Shown here: positions 26,548 to 40,962 of the stretch, in pieces
Layout: each line of letters opens with the position of its first letter
How positions within the stretch are numbered: the stretch's first letter is position 1
Assembly (NCBI GenBank): GCA_907164885.2
Contig: OU015497.1
Location: 66,739,577 to 66,803,576 of the forward strand
Direction of reading: 5' to 3'
DNA from: Dolomedes plantarius
Lineage: Eukaryota > Arthropoda > Arachnida > Araneae > Dolomedidae
DNA length: 64,000 bases
Made by a program: the position numbers and the translations under genes
The notes under the pieces: model-generated
The model's database searches: none
Told to the model about the DNA's origin: nothing
The model's input: the letters and a program-made list of their open reading frames with translations, nothing else

Positions 26548-27400
26548 ACTGTATATATACCATCATATATTTATATTACTATTGAAAGTTTAAAAAAAAA
26601 CAAGCGTGTTCATAGTAATAGTTAGGTACATGTCAGCTTTTTGACATAATAACAGTATCGTTATTTTAATATTAGCATGTATGCTGAAAACTGAAATCCT
26701 CTATACTTATGTTCCGTGCTTATACAGACGGAATAGAAAAAATTCATAAATTGTCATTGATATTCATGGAATGGGATAAATATTTATTTAGTATGTAAAA
26801 AAGGGAAAATTTGATTTTAAACAGTTATCCAGATAATCTATGCTTTTAAAAAATCTAGAAATTGATTTCAAATAGGTGTTTCAACATTTTGAAACTGAAA
26901 ATTAATGACCACTAGGAAGAAAAAGTCGAAATTTATATCTAAATAGAAATGTACTAGAGAATAAATGCTTACCACAACTCGATTGCAATACGATAGGCGT
27001 TGGCTATTTTTTTTCCCTCAGGATTCAAACAATGAAAAAAAAGTATATTAAAAATATTTTTTATCAAAGTTTTATTTTAGCAATAATGTTATTTTATTAT
27101 TTACAAATAAAATAGTTTTGTCTTTAGTAAAATTCAGAACATAAAAGTCTATGGTTGACGAAAACTTAAACTAAATAATTTATTTTGAGAAAAATAGAAT
27201 TCTTTTAGTTATGATGAAAATGATAAGTGTCTCTAATTAAGGATATAATGGTCAGTATCTGACAAGAAATTAAAAGTAAATGATTTACTTTCAGAAACAT
27301 ATGTATATTTTTTCTGACTAATAATATGATATTGTTTCAAATTAAAATGAGTAAATAAAGGTCTATAATAAAAAAATAAAACTACACAACTTATTTTGAG

Positions 27401-27403
<3 letters not shown>
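26548..27403. other. Unassigned AT-rich sequence
   Basis: No ORF, terminal repeat or homology recognised. Confidence 0.4.

Positions 27404-27469
<66 letters not shown>
27404..27469. repeat. (TA)n microsatellite
   Basis: Uninterrupted TA run. Confidence 0.95.
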
Positions 27470-27470
<1 letters not shown>

Positions 27471-27806
27471 CCCACAACAGAGGAAAGTGATGATGGCAGC
27501 TTATTATAGCTTAGTGATTCTTCATGTTAAAGTTCGTCATCACATTAAAACAGTTTTTAAACATTTTATTTGATGTTTTTTACTGTGTGTATACATATGT
27601 GCATATCATTTCTTCTTTTTTTTTGTTTATGCGTTTATTTTTGAATTTATGTTTATTATTGCATTGTTTTGTACATTTATTTCTATGTAAGCATTTTTAT
27701 AGGAAATAAAAGAATAAATTTTTTTATGAACTAAAAACTATATTATTATAAAAAATTGGAACAGATCAAATTAAATTTGTATGGGTTTGTATCAAAATAA
27801 TTCATT

Positions 27807-27872
27807 CGTTATACTGCATTTCGCTTTACGGCCAACTTTCCGGAACATATCTAGGCCGTAAAGCGAGGTATG
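27807..27872 (-). mobile_element. Tigger-like terminal fragment
   Basis: TTTCGCTTTACGGCC is paired with GGCCGTAAAGCGAGG around a 25-bp spacer. The arrangement resembles the subterminal region of pogo/Tigger elements. No matching opposite end was found nearby, so this is at most a fragment. Confidence 0.3.
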
Positions 27873-27884
27873 GGTGCATTAGAA

Positions 27885-28346
27885 TTTTTTTTTTTTTAGT
27901 ATAGTCAATGAATTTTAATAAGTGCAATTTTCGTGGCATGGAGAATATCTAGTAAACAATCTCAGCCTGTGCATTCAAAAATGGTTTCCGTAAAACATAA
28001 AATTGCAGCAATTTTTTCAGTTCTTCAACATTAAACCCGATTATCAAGGACACTTTCCGCTTCCAGAAGCTTTTTATACAAAGCTAAGATGTTCTTTGGA
28101 CTTGGAGGATCTTTTCCAAATTTCGTTGCACATGCGTAACAGATTCCATTTTGATACCAGCCAACACTTATTGCTTCTCTGATGTAGTCATTTTACAACA
28201 CGCAACAACTAACGCCACCTGTTGAAGTTTTTTGACACAGAAAAATCTCTATATACGGTAACACATCTGAGAATTTTCACTTCTTACCTTGTATACTTAT
28301 TTTTGTATACATTTTAAAAATGTGTCAAGTTTTTTTTAGACATCCT
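27885..28346 (-). mobile_element. Truncated Tc1/mariner element with transposase N-terminus
   Basis: On the minus strand the right end reads CAGGATGTCTAAAAAAAACT, a mariner-type terminal repeat next to TA. About 140 bp inside it is an ATG near 28191 followed by a broken N-terminal transposase. The best block reads ATKFGKDPPSPKNILALYKK then SVLDNRV, matching the pattern FG.DPPS..TI..WY..F..TGSV of mariner-clade DNA-binding domains. Frame changes interrupt it. The homology ends near 27900 without a second terminal repeat, so the element is truncated. It abuts the DD36E-type element that starts at 28358. Confidence 0.6.
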
Positions 28347-28357
28347 GTATATATATA

Positions 28358-29617
28358 CAGATGGTGGACAAAATAATACGAACACCTGTGAAATAATGGA
28401 AAATCTTTATTAATAGGGGGTTGGACCACCCTTTGACTGAAGTACAGATTTAATGGGATAGATGCAAAAAGGTCATGGACAATATTTAAAGGAATATTAA
28501 GCCATTCCTCCTGCAGAGCGGTCTCAAATTCCGAAAGTCCGGATGGAGGTGGAAATCGGGAACGAAGTTTGGACTCCAAATATTGCCATAAATGTTCAAT
28601 AATATTCAAGTCCGGAGACTGATGAGGCCAGGCGAGATGTTCAACTGCATCGTCATGCTCTTCGAACCATTCTTGAACACACCTAGCAGTGTGGATAGGG
28701 GTGTTGTCGTCTTAAAAAAGCGGTCGCTCTCCAGGGAATACAGTCTGGACAAAAGGATGGACATGATCCCCTAGAATGCTTAGATAGTGATTGGATTTGA
28801 TCCTCCCATGCAGAATAACAAGTGGCCCAAAACCGCGCCAAGATATCGCCCCCACACCATAATGGAGCCACCCCCATGGTTCGCAGTCGGCAAGAGGCAT
28901 TCAGGATGAAACGCTTCTTTGGCCGTTCTCCAGACATAAACGCATCTGGTCGTCTGAAATAGGGTGAATGACGATTCATCTGACCATATTACCTGTTGCC
29001 ACTGCTGTGGATACCAGCCTTTGTGATCTCTGCACCATTGGCGTCACTTGAAAGCATTAGTTGCTGTCACCAAGGGTTTACGAATTGCCCCTCTGCCATA
29101 AATGATCGCAACATGAAGTTCCCTTTTGACAGTTTTTGTTGAAACGGGGTCCTGGAGATGACTGTTCATTTCGGATGTTATCTCGGATAACGATTGCTTG
29201 TGCTTTCGAGCTACTATGCGCTTCAAGACCCGTCTATCCCTATCAGCAAGCTTGGACTTTCGGCCACTGTTGTGCTTTGAATACGTCGTCTTACCCTCTT
29301 TCATGTACGCTGTCATAACGGCTGATACCGTACTCCTTGCAAACCCCAAAAGGTTTGCTATTTCCGTAACCGATGTTCCACTTAAACGCGCTCCAACTAT
29401 CATTCCTCTTTGGAACTATGACAGGTCTGACATTTCAACTTATAACAGATAGTTAGATAGAAGCATTCAACGCAGGTGACTGCTGTTGAGAGACTGATAC
29501 CATCCTCTTCACGCTCACTAGGTGGCAGACTTCTGTTGCAGGTGGCGCGGCTGTACTGCAGGTGTGAAATACACTATACTTTTTAACAGGTGTTCGTATT
29601 ATTTTGTACTCCATCTG
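28358..29617 (-). mobile_element. Tc1-like element with DD36E spacing, 1260 bp
   Basis: Terminal inverted repeats of about 30 bp: the left begins CAGATGGTGGACAAAATAAT and the right ends ATTATTTTGTACTCCATCTG. TA lies at each side (28356-28357 and 29618-29619). One minus-strand transposase pseudogene fills most of the element. Length and layout are those of a complete Tc1-type transposon. The 36-residue spacing between the second aspartate and the glutamate fits the DD36E (Incomer) group rather than classical DD34E. Confidence 0.9.
28410..29433 (-). pseudogene. Tc1-like transposase, broken
   Basis: The ATG at 29433-29431 begins MSDLS, followed by an in-frame TAG. A helix-turn-helix block reads GTSVTEIANLLGFARSTVSA, and a second DNA-binding block contains SGRKSKLADRDRRVLKRIV. 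After a stop near 29044 the catalytic core continues with IWSDESSF (first D, near 28985). The second D is in DDNTPIHTARCV (near 28710) and the glutamate in SPDLNIIEHLW (near 28600). Thirty-six residues separate D and E. The C-terminus ends with KGGPTPY and TAA at 28412-28410. Several frameshifts and stops make it non-functional, though all catalytic residues are still visible. Confidence 0.85.
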
Positions 29618-29636
29618 TATATATATATATATATAT
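29617..29636. repeat. (TA)n microsatellite
   Basis: Short TA run between the Tc1-like element and the following LTR-like segment. Confidence 0.85.
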
Positions 29637-30062
29637 AAAATAAAAAAAACCTAAATTCTTTTTAAGATTCTAAATTCTTCTGAATTTCCTTGGGCGTGGA
29701 TTAATTCCATTTCCAATTTAAAAAAACAAAGACAGCTGCGTAGCGGCCCCTCAAAAATACCCTTTTCTCGCGCATCCTTACATAAGATACCACATGACCT
29801 CTGTCATCAGATTCATGGGTTCAGCCAATGGCTGTAGACATTTTGAGACGCTGGTGAAGTTATAAAAGCTCAAGCACGCCTTCAGGAAGAGGATTTTGGC
29901 GTGGGTCTGTTGCCTAGTAAACTGCCGTCATCGATGTTAAAAAATGGATAAGTAAAAGTATTTGTTAAATGTAGAGAATCGTCTTTCTGGTTACGACTAC
30001 AAGTTTTTGGGCTGTGACATGTCGACTCCGGTCTCCTTTCACATGAGACTGGGTTGGAATGT

Positions 30063-30065
<3 letters not shown>
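29637..30065 (+). mobile_element. Possible LTR fragment, copy A
   Basis: The segment opens with CCTAAATTC and CCTTGGGCG. It has a TATA-like TTATAAAAGC near 29859 and ends with GACTCCGGTC and GGAATGTTGCA next to a TA tract. The same order of landmarks occurs at 31923-32361 (CCTTGGGCG, TATTTAAAGCG, AGCTCCGGTC, GGCATGTTACA, TA tract). I read the two as divergent LTRs of one family. The alignment between landmarks is weak and no target duplication is seen. Confidence 0.35.

Positions 30066-30098
<33 letters not shown>
30066..30098. repeat. (TA)n microsatellite
   Basis: Uninterrupted TA run at the right end of LTR-like copy A. Confidence 0.9.
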
Positions 30099-30101
<3 letters not shown>

Positions 30102-30578
30102 ACTACGAGTTAGATTGTATTGTCTCTAATTAAAATTATATCAAATAAAAATCATTCGATTGTTTAGTCAGTTTACTTAACTCAAAGGCAAAATTCTAAG
30201 TTTCATCGACGAATCTAAAAATGCCATATAAATCAAAGATATCCGCTTCAAATTGTGATCATAAAACATGGACAAGAATTACACTGTAACCATATATTTT
30301 GATTGCAAAGGTCATAAAACCCATTTGGAACTCGATAATTGTCGAAATAAATATGAAATACAAATTTCATGCTTCAACAAATATTTGGAAATTTGAATCA
30401 TCCGTGATTTCCCAGTTTTACACAAAACCAATAATGTTAAACAAGATAAAGCTATATTTGAAATTTTCTCGAATGATTTCTGGCATAATTCAGCTGATAT
30501 TAATAAAATTCTATTATTTTTAACCGAATGCATTTTTCAAAACGCGACATATTAAGAAACAATAACTTATAGTCGTAA
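30099..30578. other. Unassigned AT-rich sequence
   Basis: Overlapping ORFs on both strands at 30299-30533 show no domain and are treated as chance. Confidence 0.35.
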
Positions 30579-30593
30579 CACACACACACACAC

Positions 30594-30633
<40 letters not shown>

Positions 30634-30655
30634 CTGTCTATCTATCTATCTATCT
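30579..30655. repeat. Compound (CA)n(TA)n(TCTA)n microsatellite
   Basis: CA run to about 30594, TA run to about 30628, then five or six TCTA units. Confidence 0.95.
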
Positions 30656-30667
30656 TTCTCGCTATTT

Positions 30668-30815
30668 TATTACAAGGGCAGAATATATTCGGACCAACAT
30701 TACCCCCTATGAAAGGACGACACAGACAGAGACATTTATTGGTATGACGCCGGGATTCGATCCGAGCACCTCAGTACCGAAAGCTAGCGCGCTGTATCGC
30801 AAGACCGCAACAGGA
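30668..30815 (-). mobile_element. tRNA-derived SINE, family b, copy 1
   Basis: On the minus strand a tRNA-like head reads GCGATACAGCGCGCTAGCTT (box A region), then a box-B-like CTCGGATCGAATCCCGG about 30 bases later. The body contains GTGTCGTCC. A second copy with the same box B and body lies at the right edge of the window (63830-64000), sharing the 19-mer CGGGATTCGATCCGAGCAC. Sharing by two distant loci supports a dispersed SINE rather than a tRNA gene. The anticodon position is too degenerate to name the source tRNA. Confidence 0.65.
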
Positions 30816-30822
30816 TCCTCCC

Positions 30823-30840
30823 TATCTCTTTCTCTCTCTC

Positions 30841-30878
<38 letters not shown>
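30823..30878. repeat. (CT)n(TA)n microsatellite
   Basis: CT-rich run passing into TA repeats beside the SINE head. Confidence 0.9.
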
Positions 30879-30879
<1 letters not shown>

Positions 30880-31865
30880 GATGAAACTTTTCTAGCTAGC
30901 CAAAATTACATGGTTTCTACAGTACCGATTTAAGACCCCATAAAGCGAACGTTATAAAAGTAACCTCTTTTCGAAGGTACCTCTACCCCTCAAAAAAGGC
31001 CACATTTTTAAGGACCATTAATGGCTTCTAAAGGCAAGTTTCACTATGTATGTATATATCTATCTAGTGAGAAAAGAAAGTGAACTTTCTATTTGTGTGG
31101 ACTGTTATAAATCAGTAGTTTCTTTCTAAATATACTGCAGATGTGTCTTATATCGAATTTAAACACAATCAAACTAAACATTATAAACAATTCACAAATT
31201 CAATTATTTCTGATTTGTCCATTGCGACGATCACATCAGTGCTCTATGAACTATTTTTTAGTTCGATATTTTTAATTAGTCCCGATGAACTATTTTTTAG
31301 TTCGATATACACACAAACAACGATTTTTAATTTCATTGTAGTACTAAATAAGTGTCCTTTACATGTGCTTTATTTAATTCCCAGAAATGTTGCTTTTTGT
31401 TCGTGGTATTCTGCTAAACATCTGGAGAACTTGTTTACTCTTAGTGATTCCTGAGGTATATTTCACCCGCATTGACTTTGCAACCGACTTTTATACAAAG
31501 CGAACAACAAACCTAAGCTTATTTATACTTTGTATGCATTGACAATGCATTCGCAGAATAAAATCTCTTCGGACGGAGGCAGTAAAAGGGATCTTTTTCT
31601 CACCTTTAGAATCAGATAGAATGTCTTTTATTTGCATTTTGTGCAGTGTAAAGTGTTTTATGTATCGACATTTTTATTCTTATTGAGATATTTACTTTAG
31701 TTTCTATGCGTGAATAGCTTTAATGTTGCGTAAATGCTCTACCCTGAACTCCATTTTACTTGTTAGTTTTAAATAGCAAATTTATATGTAACTTCTATAA
31801 AAGGTTCATATTACCATGAAATAGTATATTAGTTGAATACACATGAAATCAATTAAACTTTCCTT
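30879..31865. other. Unassigned sequence
   Basis: A 22-bp motif beginning GAACTATTTTTTAGTTCGATA is duplicated in tandem near 31249 and 31288. An ORF at 31143-31454 spans it and has no recognisable domain. Otherwise nothing is seen. Confidence 0.35.

Positions 31866-31922
<57 letters not shown>
31866..31922. repeat. (CA)n(TA)n microsatellite
   Basis: CA run to about 31888, then TA. Confidence 0.95.
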
Positions 31923-31923
<1 letters not shown>

Positions 31924-32357
31924 CATTTAAACATACACTATAACATTTAAAGCTAAATGAAACCTAAATTAAAACCCCAAATTGACTAAATTTCTAAGTT
32001 CTAAAAATCCTTGGGCGAAAAACCTTAAAATGGCGTTTTTTTTCCTTTTGAAACCAGACTTGCGTGGCGTGAGTACCTAAATTAAATACTTCTGAGCAAT
32101 ATCACGTCACTTTTAAGTTTTTACCAATTAAACACCACTATCAACATCACATGACGAGATTGTCTATTTAAAGCGCTGCGTCATGTAAACGTTGAGGTTT
32201 CCGATAATCTGTTGCTGCTCGATAAAATAAATGGGTTTTCCGACGTAAATTTTGTTCCATCTTTGCTCGATTGTCAACTTTCTTTTTCATCTGTGGAATG
32301 TGCCAGCTCCGGTCACCGTATTTTTAAGTTTCGTTGTCTCTGTCGGAGTCGGCATGT

Positions 32358-32361
<4 letters not shown>
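31923..32361 (+). mobile_element. Possible LTR fragment, copy B
   Basis: This shares ordered landmarks with copy A at 29637-30065. It contains AATAAA near 32227, a candidate polyadenylation signal, and ends GGCATGTTACA, which fits an LTR end in CA. TA repeats bound it on both sides. It is more convincing as an LTR than copy A, but the 5' TG terminus is not identifiable. Confidence 0.35.
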
Positions 32362-32438
<77 letters not shown>

Positions 32439-32442
32439 GTGC
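32362..32442. repeat. (TA)n(GT)n microsatellite
   Basis: TA run followed by about 20 GT units. Confidence 0.95.
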
Positions 32443-33232
<790 letters not shown>

Positions 33233-33519
33233 AAATTAGCCAGCTTTTGGAATGGCTGTGTTTTGAGCGTACTGCCATCTTTTGTTGCCCGAGGGCTTAT
33301 TCGACTGGGACTTACAGTTTAAGCCATTATCTTGTACGATATAAGCAATTAAATAAGTTTATTGATTATTTCAACCAATTTATCGTGCTGGTGTAAAATT
33401 TATAAACTATTATTGGCAACTAAAAGCATTATACAAATAAGTAAATGTAAGTGTTTAAAAATAAAGCATTTTTTTTATATTGCAAGTCATTCAGGATTAG
33501 AAATTACTCCAGTTGTTGT

Positions 33520-33765
33520 AGTGCATGGATTCCCAAGTTTTTTAATGTTACCACCCCCCCCCCCCCCTCACACACACATACACACATTTAGAACAGCTTC
33601 AGATCTTACGGCCCTTGTATTCCTAAGATACCTAAGTACATTCTACACATATATTTTTCTAACCATCCACACCCCCTCCTTAACATCCTTCCCACGATCC
33701 CTGGGAGGCAGCCCCCCCCCCCCCCCAATCCTCAGGTTAAGAACAACTGCTTTGAAGTTATGTTG
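33520..33765. mobile_element. Possible hAT-type MITE
   Basis: The left part reads GTGCATGGATTCCCAAGTTT followed by C-runs. The right part reads CCTCAGGTTAAGAACAACTG. These resemble opposite ends of a hAT element (CAGTGGTTCTTAACC type), with C-rich subterminal DNA as in the hAT relic at 22819. Neither end is exact and no 8-bp duplication was found. Confidence 0.4.
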
Positions 33766-34555
33766 GTGGCGAAAACTTATTGGTTGGCATTTTTTTAATG
33801 CAAAAAAAAATGATGTGCTAAAAATATTATTTATAAAATATACAAAGAAACAGAAAATATCCCTTTGAATTAAAAGTCATACCGCTTTTTGAAAAGAAAA
33901 CGATAGAAATACAAAGAAATCCAGCTGATGAAATTTAAATGCTCAAAAAAATTTCGACTAACGCAAACTTTATCTTTCACACAATTCCCTAAATATACGA
34001 ATATCCTACGCGTACAAAAGTTTCTCTTTAAAGGAATATCTAAATCCATTTATTTACGTTTTCGAAATTTTTTTCCCCTATGGAAAAGCAGTGGAGGCGA
34101 CATTGCCATTCAAAATCGCTCAAGCTGATAATGTGAAAAACATCCGACACCAGGGCAGTGCAGTGTGCAACTTTTTGCGTGACGTCATTTCAAACCATGT
34201 TGAACGGTTTTTCAAAATAAACGACCCGTATGAAAGAAATACATATTTCCCATTTTGCTCTTTTTTAGGTACTTTTGAATATTTTGTCTGTTTTTTGTTA
34301 TTTATTACCGACAAAGGAAATGAGAAATCGTAAAGCTGATCGTTTTGTGTACAGTTAGTGATTTATAACTAACGGACTTACTAAATCACCCACTTTTTTT
34401 GTAGTGGTAACTTGAAATAAATGTACCTGTGTTCGTAGGAAATCTTTCAAATGCGGACGCCTAATTCGATTCGGTAATACTACAGGTTTATTAAGATATG
34501 TATTCTGAATAATTTAAAATGAATCGTGTATAGAAATAAGCCTTCTTATATCGTT

Positions 34556-34560
<5 letters not shown>
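33766..34560. other. Unassigned sequence
   Basis: Overlapping short ORFs at 33928-34333 lack recognisable domains. No terminal repeats. Confidence 0.35.

Positions 34561-34638
<78 letters not shown>
34561..34638. repeat. (TA)n microsatellite
   Basis: Uninterrupted TA run abutting the Tc1-like element. Confidence 0.95.
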
Positions 34639-36559
<1,921 letters not shown>

Positions 36560-37020
36560 TTCAATAAGTAATACACATTAATAAAATAATTTATAAATTT
36601 AATATCTTTTATGGCAATGTATTATGCGTGTGCTACACAAGGATACATTTCGTATTTTTATAAATAAAATTGCATACAGTATTTCACTGCATGGTACGTC
36701 CTCTTATTAAGGGTATATCAGTCTAATATATGTGCTCGGTGAAAATAATATTAGGCCAAAATAAAATATTCTTCAAATTGATATTTCAAATTTATAAGAC
36801 CACACGCGAAATGACAACTTCTAATACATGTGATACACAAAGATGCATTTAGAATTTTTACAATATTTTTTTATACATAATTTCGCTTAATGCTATATGA
36901 TTGGCATATGAGTTAAATATGTGTGTACAGTGAAAAAATTTTATATCCAAAATGTAAAAACTTTCAAAAAAATATGTATGATCATTCTCGAAATAGTAAC
37001 TTTTCTTGTAAGTGTTGCAG
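36560..37020. repeat. Degenerate tandem repeat, about 200-bp unit
   Basis: TGTGCTACACAAGGATACAT near 36630 recurs as TGTGATACACAAAGATGCAT near 36830. A TATGTGCTCGGTGAAAA segment near 36730 recurs as TATGTGTGTACAGTGAAAA near 36920. At least two diverged units. Confidence 0.6.
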
Positions 37021-37057
37021 AAAGATTCTTTTCGAAATTTTCAATTTATTTATTTAT

Positions 37058-37570
37058 ATATATATATATATAGATAGAACACAATGTTGACTACAATTTT
37101 TCATACGGTAATTGGCTATTAGAATAGACAATGGCATCGCTATTCAATCGAACAAGCCAATTTTAATTTACTGCCAATTTAATATACTATTAAATGAAAA
37201 AAAATTTGGCCACCGACATAAATATAAAGCAGAAACTGGAAATGGTTCGTGTGTGTATGTCTGTGTGAGTCACAAAAACTCAAAAACTGTGAGCCCTATC
37301 TTGAGGAAATTTACACGGTTTTATGTGCTTGGAAAATGGGGATGAATGTGACTATTTTCCTTCCGCTACGATGTTCCATTCACGAATTATGTTGAAACAA
37401 GTTTGCACGGTATCAACGGATATTTTTGCTCAAAGCCATTGTAACATTTAATAACACACAAAAATAAATAAACATGAATTGAAAAGGTGATTTATTCATA
37501 TATTTTGGCACATGCAATACTGAATCTCATATATTATTTTCATTTACGTGGCAACGCCGGAATATTTCTT
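37058..37570 (+). mobile_element. Possible Helitron-like fragment
   Basis: A TA microsatellite is followed by GTGTGTATGTCTGTGTGAGT, a CTATCTTGAGGAAATTT segment and a terminal GTGGCAACGCCGGAATATT. These features recall non-autonomous Helitrons, but the CTAGT 3' end is absent. Confidence 0.3.
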
Positions 37571-39309
37571 TTTAAAAATGAAAATATAAAGGTTGAAAGT
37601 CATTCATTATCAATGAATGTGTTCTCAATCCATTTCATGCATTAAAACTATCCCAAACCACCTGTTATAACTCAAATGTAATGAAAGTCACGTTCACGTA
37701 GCTAGAAACACGTGCGTTTAGCGTTGACGCGATAATTTATATAATTGACGTGATATTTAAACAAACAGACTATTTTGTTTTGAGAAAGAATTACAATCAT
37801 GAACGAGTATATGCTTTTTCTATAATAATTATCAGATTTGCCGTGTCTTAATATTGAATGTGTGTTCAATCCATTAAAAAATTTTGATTATTTTTCTATA
37901 ATAATAAATCCATTCAAACATTATGACTAGCTAGAAAGGAATTTTAAAAAGCAATGTATATTATTTCTTCACTTTATTCCACTTTTTATTTTATGGAATT
38001 AATCGATTTGGAAAGTGAGCGGCTCATTTGTCAGAAATACTTCATTTTGCATGTAGACATCCCGCATTACTAAAATTATCGTTAAGAGCTTTATTTGTTG
38101 CTCCCAAACATTGGGGTGTTCACAAATAAACAAAGAGCTATGAAATTTAAAGATTTATTTGTCATTTTTCAACAACGACAAGATTTACTCAATAATCATT
38201 TTTCGGCCCCCAACATATTCTTCTGAATTCTGAAAATATATTTTACTCAGTGCGTCGTTATTTGCTAAATCATTAATAGAAATGCCTTTAAGATTATCTG
38301 TCTGAATTTATTGAGTTTTAAACAGAGTTTGAAGATCCACGAAAGAGAGTTGTTCATTAACGACTCAAACACATAAATATTTATAGGGCGTTTAAAATGC
38401 ATTAAACTAAATACCGTGCGCTTATACACTTCGTCGTGATTTTCTGATTGAATTATTTTATGATTAACATAATGAGAATATTTTAAATCAGATATCTCTC
38501 AAATTTTGATATTCAGGTGCTTATACACGAGATTAAATATCTGAAGTTTGATACCGAAAGTGTTTAAAATTAATCTACTCTCTCGTATTTTCAAATTATT
38601 CATGCATATAACGAATAATTAAGATTTTCAATGAGAAATAAGTAAAACGTAGAATCCTTTTTATCTGTGTTTATACTAAAATTTCTCACACAATTTACTC
38701 ATTTATTTTTGGAAAAAACAAAGAACAGCAATGGCTTAGCATCAAACACACTGATTTTTTTTAAAAATTATTTTTGTTCTTTTAATAAGTAATTATGAAT
38801 CGTATAGGATCAAACTAACAACTTGAAATTTTCTTTTTTCAAAACTCAGTTAAGAATTCTTTCTTATAGTCTTTCAATAAGAAAAAAATGAAATTTTTTG
38901 GAAAATGACCTTCTAATAAAATGCAATGTGGGAGTTTTTCTAGGGATAATCTCAAATTTATATCTTAAAAGTTTCATCCTTTGCCCTTTACTGAAAAACT
39001 AGGTCGAAAGGAGATTTCTAGTTTTCATTCAAAAACTTTTTTTTATTTTATAAGAGCAAATCTTTTATTTTTTTCTGCTCTTAAAATTGTAAAATAAACT
39101 TATATATCCATTGTCAATAAAAAAGAATGACTATAACACATCGAGAAGTTTCATAAATTAAATCTTTGAATTGTTGTATGTATTACCCTAGGTATACAGG
39201 AATTTTACTTTCAGCTGATAGATTCCGTAATAATTAGCATTTTTAAGAATATATTGAAGTGTAAGATTTAGTTCTGAATTTTATGTAATATGAAGAATAT
39301 TTCATCTCA
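37571..39309. other. Unassigned AT-rich sequence
   Basis: No ORF of note. The last few hundred bases (from about 38900) drift into sequence resembling the 1.1-kb satellite unit seen at 45120-46140. Confidence 0.35.
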
Positions 39310-39673
39310 GGTTCTATGCTTTCCAGATATAATCTTTTGACAGCAATAACCTAGAGTTCCTATTTTCTGCGATAAATGCAGGACTTTTAAAACATTTACT
39401 GGACTATATATAATTTTCAAGTTTTAGATTGCATGCATAAATTAATAAAATAACTTTATTATACAAATTTATCTTGTATGTTTTTATTATAGACTGACTT
39501 GATCCATAATTTTATTTGTTTAACTGTAGATGTCATGTCTAAATTCCTGGAGTGTTAAATAGATTCCTTTTCTCAACACTATTCAGCAGTACTACACTGA
39601 ATATTTACCACGTGATTGCTGATCTCTTAATAGTTTATTACACAATGTTTAATAACATATAGAATTTGCTGGC

Positions 39674-40053
39674 TGTACCGAAAAACCCGGTAGAGAGAGC
39701 TAATGACTGCTAGGAGGCGGAACTAGCGACGACCGCGACATTAGCTTCTTCTGTGTGGCAACAGCAAAAGGCGAAATGATTATTTTATAGATATAAATTG
39801 AGAATAAAAGTCGCTTGCATACAGTATAGATATCTACGTCTTATTTTTTTGATGTGTTCTTCTCTCGCCGTACGTATTGAAGATTTTTGGAAGCAGGAAT
39901 AAGTAACCCCTTACATTATTCGTATTCATATCTCTGTTATTCGGTTTCCATTACCCATAAATCACTCCAATATTCGTATTCAAAATTCTATTCGTAGTGT
40001 CGCCATTTCTGCGACGTTTTAATTCTAATCTTAGTGTCGCGATTGCTGCGACA
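39674..40053 (+). mobile_element. Small solo LTR, 380 bp
   Basis: It starts TGTACCGAAAAACCC and ends ATTGCTGCGACA. It is flanked by CTGGC (39669-39673) and CTGGA (40054-40058), a 5-bp target duplication with one mismatch. The flanks join into the satellite sequence GAATTTRCTGGACAATACA seen in other units, which confirms the insertion. A TATAAATTGAGAATAAAAG segment near 39795 offers TATA-like and AATAAA signals. The right end carries two copies of a GTGTCGC...CTGCGAC motif. No internal region remains. A Ty1/copia or Ty3/gypsy origin is possible. Confidence 0.8.
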
Positions 40054-40962
40054 CTGGACAATACATAATTTTCACTTTTTACATTACACATATCAATGAA
40101 TAAAAGTATAGTTTAATATGTAAATTTATCTCGTCTATTTTTACAATAGATTTACTTTATTTTTTTTTCACCACATATGTGATGCACATATACTGCTAGA
40201 TAGATCGCTCTAGATAGTTCTTTTCAAGGCAATTCAACGCTACTAGACAGGATATTTGTCACCTTGATTGATAAAGTCTAGTTTATTCTACTATGATTAA
40301 CAATGGAATGAATTTTCTGGACTATACATGATTTCACAGCTTATACAAAAACACACATAAATAAATAAAAAAATCTCTATTAAATAACTTTATATTTTTA
40401 TTACAGATTTACTTTATTTACAGATATACCTTTTCCCCGTAGATGCCTGTATTTATAGATTGCTAAATAGATTTGGTCAAAATCGTTCTTTACAAGGCTA
40501 TTCAACAGTACTAGACAGAATATGCGTCCCCTTCATTTCTGATCACATAAAATATTTATTGGACTATGTTTAATTGCATAAAGAATTTACTGGACAATAC
40601 ACAGTTTTCACGTTTTACATTGCACATATGAATGAATACAAAAAATAGCTTAATATATAAATTTCTCTCGTGCATTTTTACAATAGATTTACTTCACCAT
40701 ATATGTTATGCCTATATTCATAGATTGCTAAATAGATCACTCTAAATCTAAATCGTTCTTTTCAAGGCTATTAACCTCTACTACTATTTGGGGTGAAAAG
40801 TCCCTGGACTTGTCCCTAGATGGCATCTGCATTGAAATATCCATATAATGTTTGGTTAGTACTAACCTTCAAAAGACTGCTAACAAAGTTTCATGACATG
40901 TCGGCCAATTATTTACGAGTTGTGGTCATGTAAGTGACGCTACTTTTGATTTTCTGTAAACA

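Noticed and set aside
31143..31454. 103-codon ORF
   Set aside because: It spans a short tandem duplication, has no domain, and its composition is explained by AT bias.
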